Below, piece by piece: positions 8,234 through 17,064 of a stretch of DNA of 64,000 bases. The notes beneath the pieces were generated by a model, which was not told the origin of the DNA, did no database searches, and saw nothing but the letters and a program-made list of their open reading frames with translations. The DNA comes from Pyxidicoccus sp. MSG2. Its GTDB lineage: Bacteria > Myxococcota > Myxococcia > Myxococcales > Myxococcaceae. The number at the start of each line of letters is the position of its first letter. Position 1 is the stretch's first letter. The stretch is taken from contig NZ_JAPNKC010000001.1 of the NCBI RefSeq assembly GCF_026626705.1, positions 9,628,001 to 9,692,000 of the forward strand, in the 5' to 3' direction. The position numbers were made by a program, and so were the translations under genes.

Positions 8234-8838
8234 TTTCGCGGTTGCGCGGGACGGTGCTGGAGAAGGACCTGGAGGACGCCACCATCGACGTGGGCGGCGT
8301 GGGCTACCGGGTGAACTTCTCCACGCTGGCGTTGGGCAAGCTGCCGGCGGACGGACAGCCGGTGGACGTGCGCGTGCGCACGGTGGTGCGCGAGGACGCC
8401 TTCGAGCTGTTCGGCTTCCTGTCGAAGGCCGAGGAGGACCTCTTCCAGATCCTCACCGCCGTGACGCGCGTGGGCCCCCGGCTGGCGCTCACCGTGCTGT
8501 CCGGCATGGAGGTGGCGGAGCTGGTGGCGGCGCTGTCTCGCGGCGAGGTGGCGCGGCTGTCGAAGATTCACGGCGTGGGGAAGAAGACCGCCGAGCGGCT
8601 GGTGCTGGAGCTGAAGGACAAGGTGAAGAACATCCACCTGGAGGCCGTGGCCCGTGGCACGGCGCCGGCCGCGGCCAGTGGCACCCGCTCCGACCTCGTC
8701 TCCGCGCTCCTCAACCTCGGGTATAAACAGCCCCAGGCGGAGAAGGCGGCGGAGGTCGCCAGCGAGCGGCTGGGCGCGGAGGCCACCTTCCAGGCCCTGT
8801 TCCGCGAGGCGCTCAAGGCCCTGCGCTCCGGCGGCTGA
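8230..8838 (+). CDS. ruvA: Holliday junction branch migration subunit RuvA
   Basis: The 202-residue protein has the RuvA order: N-terminal OB-fold (MISRLRGTVLEK to about 64, GGVGYRVNF), two helix-hairpin-helix motifs (TAVTRVGPRLALTVL and SKIHGVGKKTAERLVLEL) and a C-terminal RuvB-binding helical domain (LVSALLNLGYKQPQAEKA). RuvA tetramers clamp the four-way junction and load RuvB. It overlaps ruvC by four bases. ruvB is not adjacent but lies 4.2 kb downstream on the same strand. Confidence 0.97.
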   Translation: MISRLRGTVLEKDLEDATIDVGGVGYRVNFSTLALGKLPADGQPVDVRVRTVVREDAFELFGFLSKAEEDLFQILTAVTRVGPRLALTVLSGMEVAELVAALSRGEVARLSKIHGVGKKTAERLVLELKDKVKNIHLEAVARGTAPAAASGTRSDLVSALLNLGYKQPQAEKAAEVASERLGAEATFQALFREALKALRSGG

Positions 8839-8933
8839 GTGGACTACCTGGGGTGGGTGTGACCGCGCTGTGACGAGGAGCTTGGAGTTCCCCGCACAGT
8901 CCGCCGAAGCTCCCTTTCCCCAAGAAACCGAAT

Positions 8934-8955
8934 GGGTCCGCGGCCCGACGGACCC
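8934..8955 (+). terminator. Possible hairpin terminator after ruvA
   Basis: GGGTCCG (8934-8940) and CGGACCC (8949-8955) form a perfect seven-base stem with an eight-base loop, about 95 bases after the ruvA stop. No T-run follows. A separate ten-base palindrome TCTCGCGAGA lies at 8986-8995, before the next gene, and could be an operator. Confidence 0.35.
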
Positions 8956-9112
8956 GGTGTCTGACTGTCGGCACGGGTCGCCAAGTCTCGCGAGATGGCG
9001 GACAGCCTGAGCGATTTCCTACCCTGGTCTGAGTAGACTCTTACGACATGAGTATCACTTTTCAGCTCCGGCGGTGGTGCCCCCGCGCCACCGTGGACAA
9101 GGGGCTGCTCAC

Positions 9113-10645
9113 ATGAAGTCTTGGCGTGGCGTTCCGGTGCTGGTGTCCCTGCTCTCCGGGCTGGTGGTGGCGTGTGGGCCCGTACCGGAGGGCGAGGCGG
9201 AGGCGGTGGATGGGATTGCGCCCGTCCGCGAGTCGGAGCCTGCTGTCGGAGCGGTGACAGCGGAGGGGCTGGTGCCCCTGCCCGGCCCCGGCTGGGACGT
9301 CTGCGAGGACAGTGCGCAGCGCGTGCGGGACATCAATCCCCAGGGCAGCTCGAGCCCGGTGGAGCTGGTCGAAGCCAACGGGCGGCTGCTCTTCGTCGCG
9401 ACGGACCCGGCGCATGGCCGGGAGCTGTGGATGAGCGAGGGGCCGGGGCGGCCCACGTCGCTGGTGATGGATGTGAATCCGGGGGTTGGGCACTCGGTAC
9501 CGCGCGCGCTGACGGTGATGGGACGGTGGGTGTTCTTCGTCGCGGACGACGGAGCGCACGGCGTGGAGCTGTGGCGCACCGACGGGACGGAGCGGGGCAC
9601 GGAGCTGGTGAAGGACGTGCGGCCGGGAGTGGCGGGCTCGTTGCCGGACAAGCTCACGGTGGTGGACGGCACGCTCTACTTCACGGCGAACGACGGGCCG
9701 CACGGCCGCGAGCTGTGGCGCACCGACGGCACGGAAAAGGGCACGGAGCTGGCGTACGAGTTCGCGCCGGGCATGGGCTCCGCCGGATTCGACAGGCTGC
9801 TGGCCTGGGAGAAGGACCTGGCGCTGGTCGTCTACGACGGCACGACGCGGCTGACCACGCTCTGGACGGTGGACAAGTGGGGGCGGGTCGGCGCGCTCTT
9901 CACGTTGGACAACGGCGTGTTCCTGGAGCTGAAGCCCGCGGGCCGGCAGCTGTTCTTCACGGTGAACCCGGGCACGGACGAGGCGGACCTCTGGGTGACG
10001 CGGAGCGTGCCGGACACGGCCACCTGGCTGCGGCACTTCCCGGGGCAGGAGCCGAAGGGCCTCACGGCGATGGGCGACGCGGTGTACTTCGCGGCGGGCG
10101 GCGAGGGCTATTGGGGCGACCTCGGCGACCCGCAGCACGGGAGCGAGCTGTGGCGCAGTGACGGCACGGTATGGGGCACGCGGCTGCTGCGGGACATCAA
10201 TCCGGGCGCGGAGGGCGCGTTCTCTCCCTACCTGGATCCGGGCTTCGTGGTGGTGGACCGCACGCTGTACTTCGCCGCGGATGACGGCTGGTTCGGACGC
10301 GAGCTGTGGCGCAGTGACGGGACGCTGCTGGGCACGTGGATGGTGGCGGACCTGGAGCCCGGCCACGCCGGGAGCGACCCGCAGGACCTGAAGACGGACA
10401 CGGGCTGGCTGTTCTTCTCCGCGACCACGTCGGAGCACGGGAGCGAGCCCTGGTCCAGCGGCGGGCGGCTCTGGAACACGCGCTCGCTGGTGGACATCGC
10501 GCCGGGAATCGCGTCGTCCAACCCGAGGGGCTTCGTGCGCGCGGGCTGGAACGTCTTCTTCGCGGCCACCGACGGCGCGGGTGACCAGGAGCTGTGGTCC
10601 GTGTCGTTCCGGCCGGTGCGGTCCTGTGGAGCGCCGGCGTTCTGA
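9113..10645 (+). CDS. Lipoprotein made of ELWRTDGT repeats
   Basis: The 510-residue protein starts with a lipoprotein signal peptide (VSLLSGLVVAC, lipid on Cys ~19) and then consists of about seven to eight repeats of roughly 45-55 residues. The best-kept unit reads GRELWRTDGTEKGTEL followed by a D-x-x-PG-x-x-GS turn; later copies decay (GSEPWSSGGRLWNT). Such repeats fold as beta-propeller or beta-helix blades in secreted and surface proteins of myxobacteria and planctomycetes; their ligand is unknown. ATG 9113 is chosen because it directly precedes the signal peptide. It ends seven bases before the convergent MBL gene. Confidence 0.85.
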   Translation: MKSWRGVPVLVSLLSGLVVACGPVPEGEAEAVDGIAPVRESEPAVGAVTAEGLVPLPGPGWDVCEDSAQRVRDINPQGSSSPVELVEANGRLLFVATDPAHGRELWMSEGPGRPTSLVMDVNPGVGHSVPRALTVMGRWVFFVADDGAHGVELWRTDGTERGTELVKDVRPGVAGSLPDKLTVVDGTLYFTANDGPHGRELWRTDGTEKGTELAYEFAPGMGSAGFDRLLAWEKDLALVVYDGTTRLTTLWTVDKWGRVGALFTLDNGVFLELKPAGRQLFFTVNPGTDEADLWVTRSVPDTATWLRHFPGQEPKGLTAMGDAVYFAAGGEGYWGDLGDPQHGSELWRSDGTVWGTRLLRDINPGAEGAFSPYLDPGFVVVDRTLYFAADDGWFGRELWRSDGTLLGTWMVADLEPGHAGSDPQDLKTDTGWLFFSATTSEHGSEPWSSGGRLWNTRSLVDIAPGIASSNPRGFVRAGWNVFFAATDGAGDQELWSVSFRPVRSCGAPAF

Positions 10646-10652
10646 GTAAGCC

Positions 10653-11732
10653 CTATGCCGCGCGCCGTGCCGCGGGCGTGGGGCGCACGTCGCCGAAGTT
10701 GGGCGCGGGCAGGACGATGGTGGGCGCCAGGGCTGGCGCCATCAGGTGGGCCGTGAGCAGCGAGGACGGGTGGAAGTTGACGAACGCCCCCTCCACTGCG
10801 GACGTGCCCGCGAACAGCTTCTCCACCACCATGGACGTGTACTGGTCCAGCGAGTCCTCGCGGGTGTTGCCGTTGAGCACCACCTCCCAGCCCATGTGCT
10901 CGGCGTAGCGGCGCACGCCGGGGATGGCGGACTGCAGTGGCGTGTAGCACTCCGTGGCCACGCCATTCTCGCTGACGACGAACACCTCGCGCGACGTGGC
11001 GACGGCCAGCGACATGTTGCCCTGCGTGTGCCCCGGTGTGCTGAGGAGGGCCGCGCCCTGGCCCAGCCACACGTCACCGTCCAGCAGCACCACGCGCTCC
11101 GGCGGCACCTCCGCGCCGCCCGGCACGAACCACACCGTCTGCATCGGGTGCAGGTCCTTCACCATCTCCCACTCGGCGCGCTGCACCAGCAGCCTCGCGC
11201 GGGGGAAGTACGCGGGCAGGCCGTCTCCGCCCAGCCAGCCGCGCAGGTCCTGGATGTGCAGGTGGTCGAAGGCGAGGTAGTCCACGTCCGCGGGCGTCAG
11301 CCCCAGCGAGGCCAGGTGGCTCTGCACCGTGCCGTGGCGCTGGGACATCACCTTGTCGGAGACGAACGCGCCGTAGCGCTCGCGCAGCGCGCGGTAGAAG
11401 GGCGCCAGGTGGCCCTTCTCGTAGTCCGACGGGTTGAACAGCAGCGTGCGCCGCTCGCCCTCGCGGTCCACGAACTGCACCACCTGCATGCGGTTGGTCA
11501 TCATCACGTACGGCGCCGGAGACAGCGCCGCGCCGCTGAAGGCGAACTGCGCGGGGTACGGGAAGGTGATGAGCTCGCACGTGGCCACCGCCGCCACGGG
11601 GCCTTCCTTCACGAAGGCCTCGCGCGCATCCAGTGCCGCGCGGCGGAGCTTCTGCAGCTTCACGCCGGGCACGGACTCGGCGCGCGCACCGGCGAGGGAG
11701 GGGAGGGGACGGAACACAGGGCTCGTGTGCAT
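10653..11732 (-). CDS. Metallo-beta-lactamase-fold hydrolase with an atypical metal motif
   Basis: A 359-residue cytoplasmic protein. MBL features are the strand-loop FDHLHIQDLRGW, the STPGHTQGN block and a late ENGVATE segment. The usual HxHxDH signature is HLHIQD here: the aspartate is displaced by one position and the last His is absent. The metal site is therefore unusual, perhaps mononuclear. ATG 11732 was preferred over the in-frame GTG 11744 because a GGTGG precedes it. It begins five bases after the stop of the upstream dehydrogenase gene, so the two form an operon and may act on related substrates. Substrate unknown. Confidence 0.8.
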   Translation of the reverse strand: MHTSPVFRPLPSLAGARAESVPGVKLQKLRRAALDAREAFVKEGPVAAVATCELITFPYPAQFAFSGAALSPAPYVMMTNRMQVVQFVDREGERRTLLFNPSDYEKGHLAPFYRALRERYGAFVSDKVMSQRHGTVQSHLASLGLTPADVDYLAFDHLHIQDLRGWLGGDGLPAYFPRARLLVQRAEWEMVKDLHPMQTVWFVPGGAEVPPERVVLLDGDVWLGQGAALLSTPGHTQGNMSLAVATSREVFVVSENGVATECYTPLQSAIPGVRRYAEHMGWEVVLNGNTREDSLDQYTSMVVEKLFAGTSAVEGAFVNFHPSSLLTAHLMAPALAPTIVLPAPNFGDVRPTPAARRAA

Positions 11733-11737
11733 GGCAG

Positions 11738-12973
11738 TCACCACCGGGTCAGGTCGAAGACCGTCTTGACGGACTGGAATCTCGCACGTGCCAGATTGGC
11801 CTCAATGGCCTCCTGGTAGCGAGTCAGGGGGAAGGTGTGCGTGACGAGAACGGAACAGTCCGGCCCTTCCTTCCGGGCCAGCAGGTCCAGCACCAGGTCG
11901 AAGGTGTGCCGGCGCTCGCCCCGGAAGCTCTCCGGGCCGTACACGTAGGAGCCGAGCAGCGTCAGCTCGTTGCGCCACACGGTGGTCCAGTCCACCCGGT
12001 CCAGGATTCCCGCCGCGCCCACCAGCACCACCTTCCCCAGCGCGCGCGTGTAGCGCAGGGCGTCCTGCACCGAGGCCGCGCTGCCGATGCAGTCGATGGT
12101 CAGCTCGAAGCCGCCCGTCATCGCCGGAGGGCCAATCACCGGGCGGTACACCTTCGCCCCCGTGCGCCGCGCGACTTCCTCGGCCTCGTCCACGTCGCCC
12201 CGCACGCGGAAGGCGTCGTCCGCGCCCATCCGCTTCCCCAGCTCCAGTTGGTAGTCCTCCGCCGCCAGCAGCGTCACGTGGCAGCGGTGCCCCAGCGCCC
12301 GCAGCGCCCACAGCGTCGCGAAGGCCACCGGCCCGCCGCCGATGACGAGCACCCGGTCTTCATCCCGGGGCGGCGCCTTGAGCACCGCGTGCAGGCTCAC
12401 GGAGAGGGGCTCCACCAGCACGCCCGCCTTGTCGGAGACGCCGTCCGGCACCGGGTGGAGTTGCGAGGGGTGGGCCACCATCTCCGTGCCCATGCCGCCC
12501 GGCAGCTCGCGCTGGTAGCCGAGCATCTGTCCGGCCGCCAGGCACCCGTCCGCGGTGCGCTCGCAGCCGTTCTCCTGCCCCGCCGCGCACGGCTTGCACG
12601 GCGGGGAGATGCCCCGCAGCCGGCAGGGGAGCAGCGGGTCCACCGCCACTCGCTGGCCGACCTGCACGCCGCGCGTCTCGGGCCCCACCTCCGTCACCTC
12701 GGCGAGGATTTCGTGGCCCAGCACGGCGGGGAAGCTGTTGAAGGGCTCCAACTGCGGGCTGGCCTTGAAGAAGAGGGTGGCCATGTCCGAGCCGCACAGG
12801 CCGGTGAGCAGCGGCTTGAGCCGCACCCACTCCGGGCCGGGCGGGGTGGGGCGGGGGAGCTCGCGCAGGGAGAGACAGCTCCCGGCCCCGTAGTGAAGCT
12901 TCGGGTACAGGCCGCCCAGGCCCCGGGCCACGACGTACTTCGGGATGGAGAGGTCGAAGACGAGACCCTTCAT
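11738..12973 (-). CDS. Zinc-dependent medium-chain alcohol/polyol dehydrogenase
   Basis: The 411-residue protein is a medium-chain dehydrogenase. The catalytic zinc site is visible in GLCGSDM and LGHEILAEVTEVG, a cysteine loop (CRLRGISPPCKPCAAGQENGC) corresponds to the structural-zinc lobe, and the Rossmann nucleotide site is VLVIGGGPVAFATLWALRAL. It should oxidise an alcohol, sugar or threonine-like substrate with NAD(P). It is the first gene of a two-gene minus-strand operon with the MBL-fold protein and is divergent from ruvB, sharing a 99-base promoter gap. Confidence 0.88.
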   Translation of the reverse strand: MKGLVFDLSIPKYVVARGLGGLYPKLHYGAGSCLSLRELPRPTPPGPEWVRLKPLLTGLCGSDMATLFFKASPQLEPFNSFPAVLGHEILAEVTEVGPETRGVQVGQRVAVDPLLPCRLRGISPPCKPCAAGQENGCERTADGCLAAGQMLGYQRELPGGMGTEMVAHPSQLHPVPDGVSDKAGVLVEPLSVSLHAVLKAPPRDEDRVLVIGGGPVAFATLWALRALGHRCHVTLLAAEDYQLELGKRMGADDAFRVRGDVDEAEEVARRTGAKVYRPVIGPPAMTGGFELTIDCIGSAASVQDALRYTRALGKVVLVGAAGILDRVDWTTVWRNELTLLGSYVYGPESFRGERRHTFDLVLDLLARKEGPDCSVLVTHTFPLTRYQEAIEANLARARFQSVKTVFDLTRW

Positions 12974-13072
12974 GGCGATGGGCGCTCCCTGGCTGCTCGG
13001 CCTGCGGGCCGTCCGAGTCTAGCCCCGCCAGATGTGCGGCGACACGCGCGGCCTTCCTGTATAGGGTGCTGA

Positions 13073-14104
13073 ATGGCTATGGCGAGGAAGTCCGACACAC
13101 TCTCGGAAGACGTCCAGCCCGAGGACGTCCGGCTCGAGGCCTCCCTGCGTCCGCGCTCGTTCGACGAGTACGTGGGCCAGGGGCCCGTCGTCGAGAAGCT
13201 CAAGATCTACGTGCAGGCGGCCCGCAGCCGCGGTGACTCCCTGGACCACTGCCTCTTCTCCGGCCCCCCGGGCCTGGGCAAGACGTCGCTGGCGCACATC
13301 ATCGCGAACGAGTTGGGCGTGGGCATCCACGTCACCAGCGGTCCCGCCCTGGAGCGCAAGGGCGACCTGGCGGGCCTGCTCACCAACCTCAACGCCCGTG
13401 ACGTCCTCTTCATCGACGAAATCCACCGCCTCAACGCCGCCGTGGAGGAGTACCTCTACCCGGCCATGGAGGACTTCCGGCTGGACATCACCATCGACAC
13501 CGGGCCCGCCGCCCGGGCGATGAAGATTGACCTGCCGCCCTTCACGCTCATTGGCGCCACCACGCGCACGGGCCTGCTCACCTCTCCGCTGCGGGACAGG
13601 TTCCAGATCCAGGAGCGCCTGGAGTACTACGACGCCAAGGCGCTGGAGCTCATCCTCCACCGCTCCGCGCGCATCCTCGGCATCCCCCTGGACAAGGACG
13701 CCGCGCGCGAGGTGGCCAGCCGCTCGCGTGGCACGCCCCGCATCACCAACCGGCTGCTGCGCCGGCTGCGCGACTTCGCGGAAGTGGAAGGCGACGGGAA
13801 GATCACCCTGGAGCTGGCGAAGAAGTCACTGGACCGGCTGGGCGTGGACGCCAGCGGCCTGGACGCCATGGACCGGAAGATCCTGCTCACCATCATCGAC
13901 AAGTTCGGGGGCGGCCCGGTGGGCGTGGAGACCATCGCCGCCAGCGTGGGCGAGCAGCGGGACACGATTGAAGACGTGTACGAGCCCTTCCTGATGCAGG
14001 AGGGCTTCCTCCAGCGCACCCCCCGGGGGCGCATGGCCACGCACAGGACCTATCAGTACTTCAAGAAGCAGCCACCGGCCACGCCCCAGGGCAACCTGTT
14101 CTGA
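13073..14104 (+). CDS. ruvB: Holliday junction DNA helicase RuvB
   Basis: A 343-residue AAA+ motor with Walker [11 protein letters not shown], Walker [11 protein letters not shown], sensor and arginine-finger region [17 protein letters not shown], and the C-terminal winged helix ([16 protein letters not shown]) ending [16 protein letters not shown]. RuvB hexamers drive branch migration on RuvA-bound junctions. The start ATG 13073 gives the short N-terminal leader normal for the family. It is separated from ruvC-ruvA by three unrelated genes and has its own promoter region facing the dehydrogenase. Confidence 0.97.
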   Translation: MAMARKSDTLSEDVQPEDVRLEASLRPRSFDEYVGQGPVVEKLKIYVQAARSRGDSLDHCLFSGPPGLGKTSLAHIIANELGVGIHVTSGPALERKGDLAGLLTNLNARDVLFIDEIHRLNAAVEEYLYPAMEDFRLDITIDTGPAARAMKIDLPPFTLIGATTRTGLLTSPLRDRFQIQERLEYYDAKALELILHRSARILGIPLDKDAAREVASRSRGTPRITNRLLRRLRDFAEVEGDGKITLELAKKSLDRLGVDASGLDAMDRKILLTIIDKFGGGPVGVETIAASVGEQRDTIEDVYEPFLMQEGFLQRTPRGRMATHRTYQYFKKQPPATPQGNLF

Positions 14105-14123
14105 GACTAAGCTCTTACTCGCC

Positions 14124-15599
14124 ATGAGCCAGGACACGCCTCCCGCCTCACCCGCCACCGGACGTGACTTCTACGCGGACCTGATGCGCGCCTCCCAGAC
14201 GTCGCGCGCCGGGTTCCTCGCCGAGCGCGAGCGCTGGCTGCGCGGCGTGCCCGTGGAGGGCCGCGAGGAGCTGCTCTTCGAGTTCGAGATGCTCCTGCGC
14301 GCGGTGGAGCGCTACCTCAACCTCAACACCGTGGTGGACGCGCGCGACAGGCCGCTCGTCACGCGCGACTTCCATGAAGAGCTGGCGGACGTGCGCGACG
14401 CCATGGACCGCGCCATCCGCGTCGCGCGCCACCTGCAGGACCCGGACAGCGACCAGAAGATGGTCTTCCGCAAGTACGTGGAGACCCAGCTCGCGGACGA
14501 CCGCGTCCGGCGCGCCCTCATCGAGGAGCAGCTGGACCAGGAGACGCCCCCGGAGAGCCTCTTCGTGCTGCGCGAGGCCTTCGACGCGCTGAAGAACCTG
14601 CTGGACCACCTGCTCAAGCTGCCGGTGGCCAACCTCGGCCTCTTCCAGGACGTGGGCAAGCTGGCCCTGCGCGAAATCGTCCTCAACCGCTACTTCCGCC
14701 CCTTCCGCCCGCTGGAGTTCCGCGTCGAGTACGACCGGCTGCGCTCCGTGCGCCTGCTCGACACGCTGGGCACGCTCCCGGAGGACCAGCGCACCCTCTT
14801 CTCCACCGCCTTCCTCGGCCTCTTCCGCCTCCTGCACTACCTGGCCTACGTGGACGCGGAAGGACAGCCGCCGTACTCGCGCCGCGTGCGCGTGCTGCTG
14901 GCGCTGGTGCGCAGCGAGGCCACCTCGCTCGCCGCGTGGATGCACTCGGAGCTGTCCCCGAAGGCGGCCTCCAAGTCCCTCCAGGCCGCCACGCTGCGCG
15001 CCGCGCGCGACATCGCCCGCGAGACGGAGCGGGTGGCCCGCGAGGTGCTCGTCAACCTGGACCGCGACCTGGAGGCGCCCGCGCGCGCCGCCGTCGCCTT
15101 CACCTCGCTGCTGCGCACGCAGGTGGTGGTGCTGCTGGAGACGCTCGCCCCCAACGGCGGGCTCGCGGACGGTGTCTTCGACGAGCTGATGAGCCCGCAG
15201 GACGCCGCGCTCCGGCTGCGCAAGGACCTGTGGGTCTACGCCCAGCTGTGCCGCACGGCCGAGACGTACCTGCGCGCCGAGGACGTGCCCGCCGCCGAGC
15301 GCGCGCTGGACGCCCTCAAGTCCTTCCTCGACTATTTCCACGCCGGCGGCTACCAGTTGCTGCGCTACGCGGACTACGACGCCTTCGACCGCTTCACCGC
15401 GCTGCTGGTGGAGCTGCCCTGGCCGCCGGAAGGCCCCGGCATCCGCGCCCGCCTCGCGGAGGACCTGCGCCGCTTCGTCCAGACGCTGGAGACCACCTTC
15501 CACGCCGTCAGCCGGCGCACCCTCCTGCAGGGGCGCGGCTTCGACAGGCAGGAAGCGGAGGCCCTCCGGGACCGCTTCCTCTCCGCGCCCGCCCGCTGA
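14124..15599 (+). CDS. Large alpha-helical protein of unknown function
   Basis: A 491-residue protein with no signal peptide or membrane segment. Long amphipathic helices fill most of it (LRAVERYLNLNT, FDALKNLLDHLLKL, ARDIARETERVAREVL). No catalytic or binding motif stands out. It begins 19 bases after the ruvB stop at ATG 14124, which suggests co-transcription with ruvB. Codon use is like its neighbours. It may be a lineage-specific myxobacterial protein. Confidence 0.75.
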   Translation: MSQDTPPASPATGRDFYADLMRASQTSRAGFLAERERWLRGVPVEGREELLFEFEMLLRAVERYLNLNTVVDARDRPLVTRDFHEELADVRDAMDRAIRVARHLQDPDSDQKMVFRKYVETQLADDRVRRALIEEQLDQETPPESLFVLREAFDALKNLLDHLLKLPVANLGLFQDVGKLALREIVLNRYFRPFRPLEFRVEYDRLRSVRLLDTLGTLPEDQRTLFSTAFLGLFRLLHYLAYVDAEGQPPYSRRVRVLLALVRSEATSLAAWMHSELSPKAASKSLQAATLRAARDIARETERVAREVLVNLDRDLEAPARAAVAFTSLLRTQVVVLLETLAPNGGLADGVFDELMSPQDAALRLRKDLWVYAQLCRTAETYLRAEDVPAAERALDALKSFLDYFHAGGYQLLRYADYDAFDRFTALLVELPWPPEGPGIRARLAEDLRRFVQTLETTFHAVSRRTLLQGRGFDRQEAEALRDRFLSAPAR

Positions 15600-16072
15600 C
15601 GGCGGGACCGCGGCGCCCCACCTCCCCCACACGCTCCGTGCCAGGGCTCCCCCACCCGGGGTGGCTCCGGCGCGTTTGCGTCCAGCCGGTTCCTTGCGCT
15701 ATGGACGCGGCGGTGTTGCATGGAAGACACGCTGCGGCATGGCGGGGCAGGGTGAGGGGACGCGGATTCCGGGTTCTGACGAATCCCGGACATCGGTGTC
15801 ACGGTATCGGGCGAATCCTGCAGGCTTCACACCGGGGGGAGGGTGTCGGACCGGAGATGGCACCCACCACGACGCACCCAAAAGCCGAGCCATTCCAAGG
15901 AGTTGGAGCTGTTTCCACCTCCCCCGGCCCGGCCCCGCACGTCACGTGTCCGTGGCGTGCCGATTGCAGAATCACCGCGTCGCGTCAGATCACTGATGAA
16001 CGTTTACGGGTCCAACCGGCGGGACCCGGACCGGAAGTCCCGCAGCACGAGCAGCCACGAGGCGACACCGAC
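15600..16072. other. Intergenic region upstream of lpxC
   Basis: A gap of 473 bases between the helical protein and lpxC on the same strand. It contains a sigma-54-like element at 15953-15968 and an ACGTCACGTG-type partly palindromic stretch around 15940-15950. A possible 38-codon reading frame from ATG 15996 runs into lpxC out of frame but has no ribosome site. Nothing else is recognisable. Confidence 0.5.
15953..15968 (+). promoter_or_regulatory. Sigma-54-like promoter element upstream of lpxC
   Basis: TGGCGTG-N4-TTGCA matches the sigma-54 consensus TGGCACG-N4-TTGCW at nine of eleven positions, with the GG and GC dinucleotides correctly spaced. Transcription would begin near 15980, leaving a leader of about 90 bases before lpxC. 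Chance matches occur in GC-rich DNA, so this is a candidate only. Confidence 0.3.
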
Positions 16073-17017
16073 ATGCGACCGTCCTCCTACAACCAGCGCA
16101 CCGTTTCGATGACTGCCACCCTGCAGGGTGTGGGACTGCACTCGGGTGCCAAGGTGACGCTCACCCTGCGTCCGGCGCCCGCGGGCCACGGTATCGTCTT
16201 CGTGCGTACGGACCTGCCCCGGCCGGTGAGCATCCCCGCGCTGGCGGAGTTCGTGGTGGACACGTCGCTGGCGACCACGCTGGGCCGCGACGGCGTGCGC
16301 GTGGGCACGGTGGAGCACCTCATGTCGGCGCTGGCCGGCCTGGGCATCGACAACGTGCGCGTGGAGCTGGACGGGCCGGAAGTCCCCATCATGGACGGCA
16401 GCGCGGCGCCCTTCGCGGCCCTCGTCCAGGAGGCCGGCGTGCGCGAGCTGGACGCGCCCAAGGAGCTGCTCGTCATCCGCAAGCCGGTGTCCGTGGTGGA
16501 CGGTGACAAGCAGGCCTCGCTCACGCCGTCCAAGCACTTCCGCATCAGCTGCACCATCGACTTCGAGCACCCCGTCATCCAGGGCCAGTCCTTCGACCTG
16601 GACTTCAGCGACAGGGAGTTCTCGCGCGAAATCTCCCGCGCCCGCACCTTCGGCTTCCTGCGCGACGTGGAGAAGCTGAAGCAGCTGGGCCTGGCGCGCG
16701 GCGGCTCGCTGGAGAACGCCGTCGTCGTGGACGAGGTCTCCATCCTCAACCCGGACGGGCTGCGCTTCCCGGACGAGTTCGTGCGTCACAAGATTCTCGA
16801 CGCCATCGGCGACGTGTCGCTGTTCGGCCGCCAGGTCATCGGGCACATGACGGCGTACAAGACGGGCCACGCGCTCAACCACAAGCTGGTGCGCAAGGTG
16901 CTCTCGGACCCGAGCTGCTACGAGATCGTCCCCGCCCGTCGCCGCGAGCTGGAGGGGATGGACCTGGGCTTCACCGGCCTGACGGGGGCGCTGGAGCTGG
17001 AGCCCCTCGTCGCCTGA
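16073..17017 (+). CDS. lpxC: UDP-3-O-acyl-N-acetylglucosamine deacetylase LpxC
   Basis: The 314-residue enzyme catalyses the committed step of lipid A synthesis, a zinc-dependent deacetylation in the cytoplasm. Signature parts are LQGVGLHSG at the N-terminus, the zinc-ligand histidine in GTVEHLMSALAGLGIDN, the GSAAPF loop, and VRHKILDAIGDVSLFG, which carries the second metal His and Asp. ATG 16073 gives the normal N-terminus (RTVSMTATLQGVGLHSG). It stands 47 bases before the DsbA-like lipoprotein gene on the same strand. Confidence 0.96.
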   Translation: MRPSSYNQRTVSMTATLQGVGLHSGAKVTLTLRPAPAGHGIVFVRTDLPRPVSIPALAEFVVDTSLATTLGRDGVRVGTVEHLMSALAGLGIDNVRVELDGPEVPIMDGSAAPFAALVQEAGVRELDAPKELLVIRKPVSVVDGDKQASLTPSKHFRISCTIDFEHPVIQGQSFDLDFSDREFSREISRARTFGFLRDVEKLKQLGLARGGSLENAVVVDEVSILNPDGLRFPDEFVRHKILDAIGDVSLFGRQVIGHMTAYKTGHALNHKLVRKVLSDPSCYEIVPARRRELEGMDLGFTGLTGALELEPLVA

Positions 17018-17064
17018 AGCCATTTCCTTGCAGGTCAGGCTTAGCTCGACTAGGACGCGAGCTT

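Noticed and set aside
11633-13072. A 479-codon plus-strand frame opposite the dehydrogenase
   Set aside because: His/Arg-rich shadow of a clear medium-chain dehydrogenase gene.
15996-16112. Possible 38-codon leader peptide overlapping the lpxC start
   Set aside because: No ribosome-binding site and no attenuator-like codon run or hairpins; not supported.
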